Source: MM2 sp035460165
GTDB taxonomy: Bacteria; Pseudomonadota; Gammaproteobacteria; Burkholderiales; Methylophilaceae
Direction: 5' to 3'
NCBI GenBank assembly: GCA_035460165.1
Contig: DATHWW010000017.1
Coordinates: forward strand, 93,654-157,653
Length of the DNA stretch: 64,000 nucleotides
The notes beneath the pieces were generated by a model, which saw only the letters and a program-made list of their open reading frames with translations, searched no databases and was not told the DNA's origin. The translations under genes were made by a program, and so were the position numbers. Each line of letters starts with the position of its first letter. Position 1 is the stretch's first letter. Positions 15,133 through 23,266 of the stretch are shown here, piece after piece.

Positions 15133-17787
15133 ATGACAGCAGAAATCCCCACCGACCTGCTGTCATTCGAGCCTCGACTCAAAACGGCCCCGGGTCTGGA
15201 AACCCTGATGCGCGCACTGCTCAACGCCAGCCCGGATTTCATCTGCTTCAAGGATGGCCAGGGCAGATGGATTGCCGCGAATGAGAGCAGTCTGGCGTTG
15301 TTCCAGCTCGGCCGCGACTATGCATGCAAAACCGACGAAGAGCTGGCCGAACAGGCGCCGCCGCAATACCGCGAAGCTTTTCGCATCTGCAGCGAATCGG
15401 ACGAACGCACCTGGCTTGCACGCACCACCCTGCAAGAAGAGCAGGTTATTCCCGGCCTGGATGGCGGGCAGCGTTATTTCGATGTCATCAAGGTACCTTT
15501 GTTCCTGGAAGACGGCAGCCGCTACGGCATGGTGGTGCTAGGCCGCGACATTTCCGACCGCAAACAGGCAGAAATCCGTCTTTATCGCCGCGGCGCGATT
15601 CTCGACGCGCTGACCTCGACCGACTGGCTGCTGTATTCCGCCGAGTCCTGGCAAAAAGCCATGCCGGCGGCGCTGGAGCTGATCGGCAAAGCGGCGCGCT
15701 TCACGCACATCCAGGTATTCATGAACACGCCGGGCAGCGACCCGCAAACCTGCGTCGAGCTTGTCGGATGGCAAAGCCCGGAGTTCGCGGCCTCTTCTGG
15801 CGTAGCGGTGCGCGAAATCGATTTCGACCTGCCCGGACACCAACGCTGGGGAGAAATGTTGGCGCGCGGAGAAGCGGTCTTCGGTACACAGTCGGACTTC
15901 CCTGCGTCGGAGCATGCGTTCTTCAATCAACGGCAATCGCAATCCATTGCTCTCCTGCCTATCCACACCGAAAATCAATGGTGGGGATTGATCAGTCTGG
16001 AACGCTTCGACAGCCCCGAGCGAATTTCGCCGGAGGAAATCGGCGCACTGCTCGCCGCCAGCCGCTCGATCGGCATCGCGATCCAGCGCGATAGCGCCAA
16101 TAAGCGCCTGGGGCAAGCCTCGATCGCCTTCGACACGGCGGCCGAAGGCATCATGATTTGCGACGCCGACAACCGTATCACCGGCATCAACAAGGGCTTC
16201 ACCGAAATAACCGGCTACAGCGAGAGCGAGGTTCTGGGCCTGACTCCGGGCATCCTCAATTCCGGCATTCATACGCCCGAATTCTTCGAAATCATGTGGG
16301 CCAGCCTAGAACAGACCGGACGCTGGCGCGGCGAAGTCCGCAACCGCCGCAAAAACGGGGAAATCTATCCCGAATGGCTGACGATTACCGTCGTCAAGAA
16401 TTCGGAAAATCAGATTTCCCATTACGTCGCGGTCTTTGCCGACATTTCGGAAATCAAGCATTCGCAGCAGCGCCTGTACGAGCTGGTCAATCATGATCCA
16501 TTGACCGGCCTGCCCAACCGCCGCCTGCTCAACGAATTGCTGGAGCACGCCATCAAGCGCGCCGAGCGCGAAAACACCAAGATCGCGCTGCTGTTCGTCG
16601 ATCTGGATCGCTTCAAGAACATCAACGACACGCTGGGCCATCAGGTCGGCGACAGGTTGCTGAAGAAGGCCGCCCAACGCCTCAGCGCGTCCGTGCGCGA
16701 CAGCGACACCATCGCCCGCCTGGGCGGCGACGAATTCGTGGTGATGATGGAGTTCATGGGCGACATCGAAGACCCCGCCACCGTCGCCAAGAAAATCATC
16801 TCCGGCATCCAGGACGAGTTCGTCATCGACAATTACGAATTGTTCATCGGCGCCAGCATCGGCATCAGCGTGTTCCCTGAAGACGGCCGGAACGCGGATG
16901 ACCTGATCAAGGCCGCCGACATCGCGATGTACCAAGTCAAGAACGAAGGCAAAAACGACTACCGTTTCTACGCCAGCCAGTTGAGCGATCACGCACGCGA
17001 GCGGCTGACGCTGGATACCATGCTGCGCCGCGCGCTGGAGCGCAGGCAACTGGAGGTCTACTACCAGCCGCAGGTTTCGCTGGAGACCGGGAAAATCATT
17101 GCGGCAGAAGCCTTGCTGCGCTGGCACCACCCGGAGCTGGGCATCGTCTCGCCGGCCAAGTTTATTCCGTTGGCGGAGGAAACCGGGCTCATCGTGCAGA
17201 TCGGCGAATGGGTGCTGCGCGAAGCGGCCAATCACGCGATGTGCCTGGCGCAATTGGGGATCCCGCTGCAATGGATCGCCGTCAACGTTTCCGGCGTGCA
17301 GATCCACCGCTCCAATTTCGCCGATACCGTCTACGGCGTGCTGGTCGAAACCGGCTGCGAACCCGGCATGCTGGAACTGGAAATCACCGAAAGCGCGATC
17401 ATGCGCAACGTGGAATACGTCATCGATGTCTGCCAGCAACTGAAGGCGATGGGCGTGCGCCTGGCGCTGGACGACTTTGGCACCGGCTATTCCTCGCTGT
17501 CGTACCTCAAGAAATTCCCGCTCGACAAGCTCAAGATCGACCAGTCCTTCGTGCATGACCTGCCGGACGACGCCGAAGACGCCGCCATTGCGGGCGCCAT
17601 TATCGCCCTCGGGCAAAACCTGGGGCTGCGCATCACCGCCGAGGGCGTCGAGAAAGCAGAACAGCGCGACTTTCTCTATGCGCGCGGCTGCACCGAAGGC
17701 CAGGGCTATTTATATAGCCAGCCCATTTCATTTGAAGAACTCGTGAATTTATTGAAAAACAGCCCGTTACCGGAAATAGCAGCATGA
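15133..17787 (+). CDS. PAS-GAF-PAS-GGDEF-EAL cyclic-di-GMP signalling protein
   Basis: 884-residue cytosolic protein with no clear membrane segment. Domain order: PAS (about 25-140), GAF-like (about 155-320), PAS/PAC (about 330-450), GGDEF (about 455-620) and EAL (about 630-880). The cyclase motif RLGGDEFVV is intact, and the phosphodiesterase keeps AEALLRW, the NVSG and ITES blocks and DDFGTGYSS. Both activities are therefore possible and may be switched by the sensory part. Start: ATG 15133 is chosen; an upstream TTG at 15109 is also in frame, and neither has a well-placed ribosome site. The stop overlaps the HD-GYP start (ATGA), giving a two-gene c-di-GMP operon. Confidence 0.92.
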   Translation: MTAEIPTDLLSFEPRLKTAPGLETLMRALLNASPDFICFKDGQGRWIAANESSLALFQLGRDYACKTDEELAEQAPPQYREAFRICSESDERTWLARTTLQEEQVIPGLDGGQRYFDVIKVPLFLEDGSRYGMVVLGRDISDRKQAEIRLYRRGAILDALTSTDWLLYSAESWQKAMPAALELIGKAARFTHIQVFMNTPGSDPQTCVELVGWQSPEFAASSGVAVREIDFDLPGHQRWGEMLARGEAVFGTQSDFPASEHAFFNQRQSQSIALLPIHTENQWWGLISLERFDSPERISPEEIGALLAASRSIGIAIQRDSANKRLGQASIAFDTAAEGIMICDADNRITGINKGFTEITGYSESEVLGLTPGILNSGIHTPEFFEIMWASLEQTGRWRGEVRNRRKNGEIYPEWLTITVVKNSENQISHYVAVFADISEIKHSQQRLYELVNHDPLTGLPNRRLLNELLEHAIKRAERENTKIALLFVDLDRFKNINDTLGHQVGDRLLKKAAQRLSASVRDSDTIARLGGDEFVVMMEFMGDIEDPATVAKKIISGIQDEFVIDNYELFIGASIGISVFPEDGRNADDLIKAADIAMYQVKNEGKNDYRFYASQLSDHARERLTLDTMLRRALERRQLEVYYQPQVSLETGKIIAAEALLRWHHPELGIVSPAKFIPLAEETGLIVQIGEWVLREAANHAMCLAQLGIPLQWIAVNVSGVQIHRSNFADTVYGVLVETGCEPGMLELEITESAIMRNVEYVIDVCQQLKAMGVRLALDDFGTGYSSLSYLKKFPLDKLKIDQSFVHDLPDDAEDAAIAGAIIALGQNLGLRITAEGVEKAEQRDFLYARGCTEGQGYLYSQPISFEELVNLLKNSPLPEIAA

Positions 17788-19064
17788 GGCCGGAACCGGT
17801 CAACACCATCACTCCGGACCAGTTGCGCGTCGGCCTTTACATCCACCTCGATCTCGGCTGGATGGATCACCCGTTCACCTTCAGCAACTTCAAGATCCGC
17901 AACGAAGGCCAGATCGCGCAGATCAAGGCACTCGGCCTGAAGCAACTGCGCTATGACCCCTTGCGTAGCGATTGCGAGCCTAGCGTGCAGGCGCCTGCTG
18001 CCGCAGCGGCTTCCGCTTTACCCCGGCAGACGCCGGCTGTCGCCGACTCCCCTGCGGAAGAAAAGGAAGCCTTCGAAACGCAGCGTCTCGAAGAACTGCG
18101 CCAGGCAGTGCATGAATGCGAACAAAAATTCGCCCAGGCCGCAAATGCTGTCATACGCATCGAACGCGAAATTCACATTACGCCGCCGAAATCGATGGCA
18201 GAAGCGCGCGCGCTGGTGGACAGCATGGTGGAATCGCTGCTGACGGAAGGCGACGTGGTACTGCACGCGATGAACGACCGGCGCGGCATGGCGGAACAAT
18301 ACTCGCACTCGTTGAACGTCACGGTGCTGGCGATGATTCTCGCCAAATCGCTGGACATGAGCGAAGAGGAAGTCAGGCACCTAGCGATGGGCGCACTGTT
18401 CCACGACATCGGCAAGTCTCAGATTCCCGATCGCGTCACGCGCAAGACTGACCCGCTGACCAAGTCCGAACTCGCGCTAATTCACGAGCATTGTCACTTT
18501 GGCGCGAAATTCGCCGAGAACTTCAAGCTCGACCCACGTGTGGGCTTGATCATCCTGCAGCATCACGAATGCATAGACGGCAGCGGCTACCCCGGCAAGC
18601 TCAAGGGCGAGGAAATCGACCGCCTGGCACGCATCACCGCCATCGTGAACACCTACGACAACCTGTGTAATCCGCTGGATCTCGCGGCAGCGATGACCCC
18701 TTACGAAGCGCTGGCCAACATGTTCTCGCGCCAGCGCGCCAAGCTCGATCCGTCCATCCTCAAGCTGCTGATCAAGAGCATGGGCGTCTATCCGCCCGGC
18801 AGTATCGTGCGCCTGTCCAGCGGCGATCACGGCATGGTGATTTCGGTCAACCCGAGCAAGCCGCTACGCCCTTGCGTGATGCTGCATCTGCCCGATATCC
18901 CGCGCAGAACGCCGATGCTGATCGATTTGGGCGAAGAAGCGTCCCTCAGCATCACCCATTGCCTGCGTCCCAGCCAATTGCCGAAGGAAGCGCTGGATTA
19001 CCTCAGTCCCGGCAAGCGCATCAGCTATTATTTCGACAAGGAACCGCCCAAGGTCGGACAGTAG
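17784..19064 (+). CDS. HD-GYP cyclic-di-GMP phosphodiesterase with N-terminal DUF3391
   Basis: 426-residue protein expected to hydrolyse c-di-GMP. The N-terminal DUF3391-type module spans about residues 8-60 (TPDQLRVGLYIHLDLGWMDHPF, part), followed by an Ala/Pro-rich linker and a coiled region. The HD-GYP domain lies near residues 150-330: the metal-binding HD is in LFHDIGKSQIPD, HEHCHFGAKFAE follows, and the GYP motif is HHECIDGSGYPGKLKGEEI (short form DGSGYP). A C-terminal segment after residue 335 is typical of the family. Its ATG overlaps the end of the GGDEF-EAL gene, so a synthase/hydrolase pair is made from one message. Confidence 0.93.
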   Translation: MRPEPVNTITPDQLRVGLYIHLDLGWMDHPFTFSNFKIRNEGQIAQIKALGLKQLRYDPLRSDCEPSVQAPAAAAASALPRQTPAVADSPAEEKEAFETQRLEELRQAVHECEQKFAQAANAVIRIEREIHITPPKSMAEARALVDSMVESLLTEGDVVLHAMNDRRGMAEQYSHSLNVTVLAMILAKSLDMSEEEVRHLAMGALFHDIGKSQIPDRVTRKTDPLTKSELALIHEHCHFGAKFAENFKLDPRVGLIILQHHECIDGSGYPGKLKGEEIDRLARITAIVNTYDNLCNPLDLAAAMTPYEALANMFSRQRAKLDPSILKLLIKSMGVYPPGSIVRLSSGDHGMVISVNPSKPLRPCVMLHLPDIPRRTPMLIDLGEEASLSITHCLRPSQLPKEALDYLSPGKRISYYFDKEPPKVGQ

Positions 19065-19116
19065 TGACTGCTGTGAAACTTCGGCTTGCAGCCTTCCAGG
19101 CCGGAATGACCAGCGC

Positions 19117-19587
19117 TTAGCGGTCCACTCCGCGCACCCAGTTGGCAAGCCAGGCAGCGTCGACTTGACCGGACATGGCGCGTACGCCGCCCGCGCCATC
19201 GTAGAAATAGGTGCGCGGCAGTTCGCCGTGCCACTTGCGGTCGATGGCGAAATACAAGCGGTCGGGATCATCGCCTGCGAAAATCCAGCGCTCACCCTGC
19301 CCGTCAGGCAGATACTCGGCCAGCTTGGCAGCAGCGGCTGGGTTCATCTCCGTGCCATCGGTGCTCACCAGCACCAGCTTGATATCGGGCCGTTGGCGCA
19401 CCAGCGCGCCGAGATGCCGCATCTCTTCCGGGCAATATGCGCAATCCACCGACCAGAACGCCAGCACGAAAGGCTTGCCGGCATGCGCCTGCTCGATCGC
19501 GGCACGGCTGCCGCGATCGAAAGGACGTAAATCGCCGGCGATGGCCGGCAGGGAAAGCAGCAATAGTCCCAGCAGACCGAGCCTCAT
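19117..19587 (-). CDS. Exported thioredoxin-like (TlpA-type) protein
   Basis: 156-residue protein beginning MRLGLLGLLLLSLPAIAG, a clear signal peptide. A thioredoxin fold follows with the active-site motif CAYC in FWSVDCAYCPEEMRHL, and PRTYFYDGAGG as the cis-proline region. It is likely a periplasmic reductase. The start at ATG 19587 is chosen because it gives the signal peptide and overlaps the stop of the BNR-repeat gene (ATGA). It ends an operon of TonB receptor, BNR-repeat protein and this gene; a role in reducing a metal site or cysteines of the BNR protein is inferred only from context. Confidence 0.87.
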   Translation of the reverse strand: MRLGLLGLLLLSLPAIAGDLRPFDRGSRAAIEQAHAGKPFVLAFWSVDCAYCPEEMRHLGALVRQRPDIKLVLVSTDGTEMNPAAAAKLAEYLPDGQGERWIFAGDDPDRLYFAIDRKWHGELPRTYFYDGAGGVRAMSGQVDAAWLANWVRGVDR

Positions 19588-20783
19588 TTGGCCACGCTCA
19601 TGTCGATCAGGTAATAGCCGTCCTGCCGGGTATTCCACGATAAATACACCTGCTTGCCGTCGGAAATCAGGAAAGGATTATCCGCTGCGCCGGATGTCGC
19701 GGCGACCTTGCGCGGCGCACCCCACGAACGGCCGCCGTCCTCGGAAACCATCGCCATGATGACGGCGCTGGTCTCGGTCATTTCCTTCCACGCCAGCACG
19801 ACCTGCTCGCCCATCGCAAACAACGTTGGATGCCCGGCCTGCGCGTCGGCATTACCGAAGCGGCGTGCCGGCGAAGTGACCCAGGCTTCGCCGTCCAAAC
19901 GCGCAACATAAAGCCCCGGCTTTTTTTCGTTGCCGTCATACCAAGCCAGATGCCAGCCCCAGTCGCCGCCACGTGCGATTGATCCGCCGTGGTGCGGACA
20001 GGCGTCGATCTTCCAGTGGCCGAAGCTGACGCGCACCGGCGCTTTCAAAACGCCGCGCGGTCCGATGCGCGCCACGGCGTGATCGCGGATGCTGCCGTCG
20101 TAAACATGCCGCCAGAAGATGACCGCCGTGCCGCCCGGCTCGGTTGCCAACGCGATGCGGCAACACTCACAACTGCCGTCGGCGACCTTGTACTCGGTGC
20201 CGAAACTCGCGCCGCCATCGCTCGACACGGCAACGTAGATCGCCGCGCCGTCGTATTTCTTGCCGGCCGCCTTGGCTGTCTGCAAGTCGCGCTTGTCGAT
20301 CCAGGAAACGTAAATCGTGCCGTCATCCGCGACCGCAAGGGATTCGAAACGGTGTGTGATCGGGGCGGTGTTGCGGTTGACGATGACGGGGGCGGAGAAC
20401 GACTTGCCGCCATCCAGCGAACGACTGAATTTGATGTGGCCGGCGTAAGGCTTGTCCAGCGCCTGGGTCCAGGTGACATAGATTTCGCCGTTTTTGCCGA
20501 AGGCAATCTTGGGGCGCAGTTCGCCCTCGCCACCAATCTTTTCACGTTGCTGGTTCACCGCAACAGGCGTGCTGAAAGTACGTCCATGGTCATCGGAGCG
20601 GCTCACCATCACCCGCCCGCTATCGACCGCAGCACGCCACAGTCGTCCTTGCGGGTCGAACAGTGTGGTGATGGCCAAAGTCGCGCGGACTGCTGTCATG
20701 GATTGGTCATGGGTATGCTCTTCGTGCGCAATCGCAGGCGGCGCCAGCCAGAATAGACACAGAGTAAGCAGGAGTTTTCGCAT
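19584..20783 (-). CDS. Periplasmic BNR/Asp-box repeat protein (sialidase fold) with a CECC motif
   Basis: 399-residue exported protein. The signal peptide (LLLTLCLFWLAPPAIA) is followed by a His-rich start HEEHTHD. At least four Asp-boxes mark a six-bladed propeller: SRSDDHGRTF, SRSLDGGKSF, VSSDGGASF and VSEDGGRSW. Although this fold is often labelled exo-sialidase, no arginine triad of true sialidases could be assigned. The segment DGSCECCRIAL, near residue 205, and ACPHHGG, near 265, contain clustered Cys and His that could bind metal. The gene stands 6 bp after the TonB receptor stop and overlaps the thioredoxin-like gene. A role in metal uptake is more plausible than sugar cleavage, but this is inference. 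Confidence 0.82.
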   Translation of the reverse strand: MRKLLLTLCLFWLAPPAIAHEEHTHDQSMTAVRATLAITTLFDPQGRLWRAAVDSGRVMVSRSDDHGRTFSTPVAVNQQREKIGGEGELRPKIAFGKNGEIYVTWTQALDKPYAGHIKFSRSLDGGKSFSAPVIVNRNTAPITHRFESLAVADDGTIYVSWIDKRDLQTAKAAGKKYDGAAIYVAVSSDGGASFGTEYKVADGSCECCRIALATEPGGTAVIFWRHVYDGSIRDHAVARIGPRGVLKAPVRVSFGHWKIDACPHHGGSIARGGDWGWHLAWYDGNEKKPGLYVARLDGEAWVTSPARRFGNADAQAGHPTLFAMGEQVVLAWKEMTETSAVIMAMVSEDGGRSWGAPRKVAATSGAADNPFLISDGKQVYLSWNTRQDGYYLIDMSVAK

Positions 20784-20789
20784 GCGTGA

Positions 20790-22877
20790 TTACTTTGGTT
20801 GGGATCCCCAATGATAAACCACTCCGATATACGCCGTACGCGGCATGCCTGGCGCGAACTCGCGGCCGTTGGTGGTTGAATATGCCGCCGCTTCCGCATA
20901 ACGCCTGTCAGCAATATTCATCAACCGCCCGTACACCTCCCACTCGCGCGTCACGAAGTAATTGCCGCGCAGATTGAACAGATCGTAGCCTTCATAGCTC
21001 TGCCCAGGCGTATTGGCCTGATCCATGCGGTAATGCCCGACGTGCATCCATTCCAGCCCGAGCTTGCCGCCGTTGAGCAGAGCCGGCGCGTAGTCCAGCG
21101 ACAGATTGGCCAGCGCGCGCGGGGCGCTTTCGATTTCGTTGCCGGAGAAGTCGGTGGTGCTGTTGACGATCCACTCGTCGTAGCGGTGGCGCGTCCAGGA
21201 GAAGGCGCCGTTCAGCCGCAGATCGTCCGTCAGCGCGGCGGAAAGCCCGAGCTCCAGACCGCGATGCGAGGTCTTGCCGTTGTTGACCGCGAGGGTGTCG
21301 CCATTGGCATCGCGGAAGCCGAGCACGTCGTTATCCTTCTCCAGATCGAACACCGCGACGCTGTAATCCAGCATACCGGCACGCCCGCGCCAGCCGATTT
21401 CGACGTTGCGCGCTTGGATCGGATCCAGCCCGACGGTGTTTACGCTGGCGCCCTGCCGGAATAGCTGCCCTTCGGACGGTGCGCGGAAGCCTTCGGCATA
21501 GCTGACATAAAGGCTGTCGGTCGCGCTGACTTGCCAGGTCGCGCCCAGCTTGGGGCTGAGATGGCTGAAATTGACCTCGGTACTGGCCGGGCGGCGCAGC
21601 GACCCGGTGGCGAGGGCTGAAAGATTATTGTCGTAATCGTAGCTGATGCGGTCGTAGCGCAGGCCGGCGGTGATGCGCAGCCGTTCCAGCGGCGAAAATT
21701 CGCCATGCAGGTACGGCGACACGCCGGTGTAGGTGACGTCGTAATCGTAGTTGACGCTATTCAACGTGTAAGACGTGTATCGCTGAGCACCCGAGGCCAG
21801 CGTCACCGATTGCGGCGTGATCTTGCGCTCGAAGTAGCTGCCGGGGCTGCGGTCGATGTCCACGCCAGCGATCAGGCGCGTGCGCATCGGCTCGAAATCG
21901 CGCCGCACTTTGGCGAGCAGGCCATAGGAGTAATTGCGCGACAGGTTGATGCGATTCGGCACGCCGATGTAATTGGGCAACTGCTCCATCTCGTTGTAGC
22001 GCAAATAAGGCGTCAGGCTCACCAGCGTAGCGCCGAGCGATTTCTCATACGCCGACGACAGCCGCGCCGCCTTCACCTCGCGGTAGGAAATCGGGATGTA
22101 GTTCAGCTTGGGATTGTTGCGGTAATCCACCTCGCGCAGCCGCGTGCTGCCGGCGGATTGCTGGTCGATGTCCGAGGTCGACAGCAGCGTTTTCAGCGTC
22201 GCATCCTCGCCTACCGCCTGGTCCCAGCGCAGCGAAAAGCTGCGCCGGTCGTAGCCGGTGTCGTCGCGCCAGCCGTCGGTATGGGTAATGTTGACGCTGG
22301 GACGGATGCCCCAGGTCTCACCGCCCGTCCCGCCGGTCAGCAGCAGGCGGCGCCAGCCGTGCTCGCCGAACTCGGCATTGGCTTCCAATTCCGGCACATC
22401 GGGCGCGGGACGCGAGAGCACGTTGACCACGCCGCCAATCGCATCCGACCCGTACAGCGCGCTCGCCGGCCCCTTGATGACTTCGATGCCGTTCGATTGT
22501 GGCAGGTTGATCTCGTACAGCGCGTTGTGATTGAAGAAACCGGTCGAGCGTGTGGGTATGCCGTCTTCCAGGTACAGGTAAACCGCGTCGGTAGTAAGTG
22601 GCTGGCGAATGGAAGTCTGATGCCCCTCGCCGCTGGTAACATTGATCAGCACACCGGGAATCTTGCGCATGATTTCGGCAGGGTGCGCCGGGCGGGCTGT
22701 GGCGATTTCCTCCGCATGAATCACGTTGATCGTGGCCGGCGTTTCGGAAATTTTTTGCGCCTCGCGCGTGGCGGTGACGCTGACCTCTTCCGCCATCAGG
22801 TCCGAAGCGATGGAAAGATGTTCGGCCTGCGCCGGAAACGCGGCTGCGCCCAGCACCCACAGGATATTTTTGTGCAT
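20790..22877 (-). CDS. TonB-dependent outer-membrane receptor
   Basis: 695-residue outer-membrane protein. A signal peptide (MHKNILWVLGAAAFPAQA) is followed by a TonB-box-like EEVSVTAT and a plug domain (about 40-150) containing IMRKIPGVLINV, SIRQPL and IEVIKGPASALYGSDAIGGVVNVLS (short: GPASALYGSDAIGG). A 22-strand barrel ends in GVVYHWGSQPK. It imports a ligand using TonB energy; the ligand is not readable from sequence. The start is ATG 22877; longer frames run into element 2. It heads the operon with the BNR-repeat and thioredoxin-like proteins. MITE-like element 2 ends 74 bp upstream and may hold or replace its promoter. Confidence 0.92.
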   Translation of the reverse strand: MHKNILWVLGAAAFPAQAEHLSIASDLMAEEVSVTATREAQKISETPATINVIHAEEIATARPAHPAEIMRKIPGVLINVTSGEGHQTSIRQPLTTDAVYLYLEDGIPTRSTGFFNHNALYEINLPQSNGIEVIKGPASALYGSDAIGGVVNVLSRPAPDVPELEANAEFGEHGWRRLLLTGGTGGETWGIRPSVNITHTDGWRDDTGYDRRSFSLRWDQAVGEDATLKTLLSTSDIDQQSAGSTRLREVDYRNNPKLNYIPISYREVKAARLSSAYEKSLGATLVSLTPYLRYNEMEQLPNYIGVPNRINLSRNYSYGLLAKVRRDFEPMRTRLIAGVDIDRSPGSYFERKITPQSVTLASGAQRYTSYTLNSVNYDYDVTYTGVSPYLHGEFSPLERLRITAGLRYDRISYDYDNNLSALATGSLRRPASTEVNFSHLSPKLGATWQVSATDSLYVSYAEGFRAPSEGQLFRQGASVNTVGLDPIQARNVEIGWRGRAGMLDYSVAVFDLEKDNDVLGFRDANGDTLAVNNGKTSHRGLELGLSAALTDDLRLNGAFSWTRHRYDEWIVNSTTDFSGNEIESAPRALANLSLDYAPALLNGGKLGLEWMHVGHYRMDQANTPGQSYEGYDLFNLRGNYFVTREWEVYGRLMNIADRRYAEAAAYSTTNGREFAPGMPRTAYIGVVYHWGSQPK

Positions 22878-22951
22878 GGCCCGATTGTACGAATGACGCG
22901 CGCATGCCGGAATGCGACACGTTGTCGCACCGCGCACGCCGCCGCGGCTAA

Positions 22952-22981
22952 GAGCTTGTCCGTCAATCATTCGCCTCTGCG
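22952..22981 (+). repeat. Left terminal inverted repeat of element 2
   Basis: 30 bp starting GAGCTTGTCCGTCAATC, a perfect inverse of 23191-23220. Confidence 0.95.
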
Positions 22982-23082
22982 CCGAGGCTGCTTTGAGATG
23001 GAGTCCCAGGGGCGGGACGCGCGGTTGTGTCATTCACAACAAGCGGCCTGTGACGCCGGGATGCGCTCAAAGCAGCCTCGGC
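22981..23082. other. Hairpin A of element 2
   Basis: A 17-bp perfect stem (22981-22997 with 23066-23082, GCCGAGGCTGCTTTGAG) closes a loop with an inner hairpin GTTGTG-TCATT-CACAAC at 23024-23040. The CGGGA and AGCGGC blocks flanking the inner hairpin also occur in hairpin A of element 1. Confidence 0.85.
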
Positions 23083-23089
23083 CCGAAGG

Positions 23090-23191
23090 GTTGCCGCATC
23101 TTGTACGATGGATGCAAGGCGCAGGACGCAGGGAATGGTTATTCCATTTTCGAGTTCCGCAACGCCACAGACGCGCTCGAGATGCGGCAAC
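23090..23191. other. Hairpin B of element 2 with the conserved core
   Basis: Outer stem GTTGCCGCATCT (23090-23101) pairs perfectly with 23180-23191. Core 23108-23174 is the counterpart of the minus-strand 1967-1901 segment, with apex GGAATGG-TTA-TTCCATT. Confidence 0.85.
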
Positions 23192-23220
23192 GCAGAGGCG
23201 AATGATTGACGGACAAGCTC
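23191..23220 (-). repeat. Right terminal inverted repeat of element 2
   Basis: Identical on the minus strand to the left repeat; it adjoins TAA at 23221-23223. Confidence 0.95.
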
Positions 23221-23266
23221 TAAAGCCGCCTTCCCCCGCCTGCCCTTAGAGGATTAAAATCGCCGG

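Larger units (their letters stand above)
22952..23220. mobile_element. MITE-like non-coding element 2 (269 bp)
   Basis: Perfect 30-bp terminal inverted repeats (22952-22981 and 23191-23220), beginning GAGCTTGTCCG, are flanked by the direct repeat TAA at 22949-22951 and 23221-23223. No protein-coding capacity is evident. The interior has two hairpins (22981-23082 and 23090-23191) laid out as in element 1. It fills most of the 389-bp gap between the TonB receptor gene (minus) and regB (plus); the remaining flanks (22878-22948 and 23224-23266) show no other clear feature. The 3-bp TNA target and GAGC ends match element 1, while the rest of the terminal sequence differs. Confidence 0.87.

Noticed and set aside
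16306..17616. A 436-codon frame antisense to the GGDEF-EAL gene
   Set aside because: Composition is that of a reverse-complement shadow; the plus strand has intact GGDEF and EAL motifs.
19584..20783. Calling the BNR-repeat protein an exo-sialidase
   Set aside because: Only the propeller repeats are visible; no arginine triad could be assigned, and context favours a metal-related role.
22878..23033. N-terminal extension of the TonB receptor into element 2
   Set aside because: It would precede a perfectly good signal peptide and run into the mobile element.
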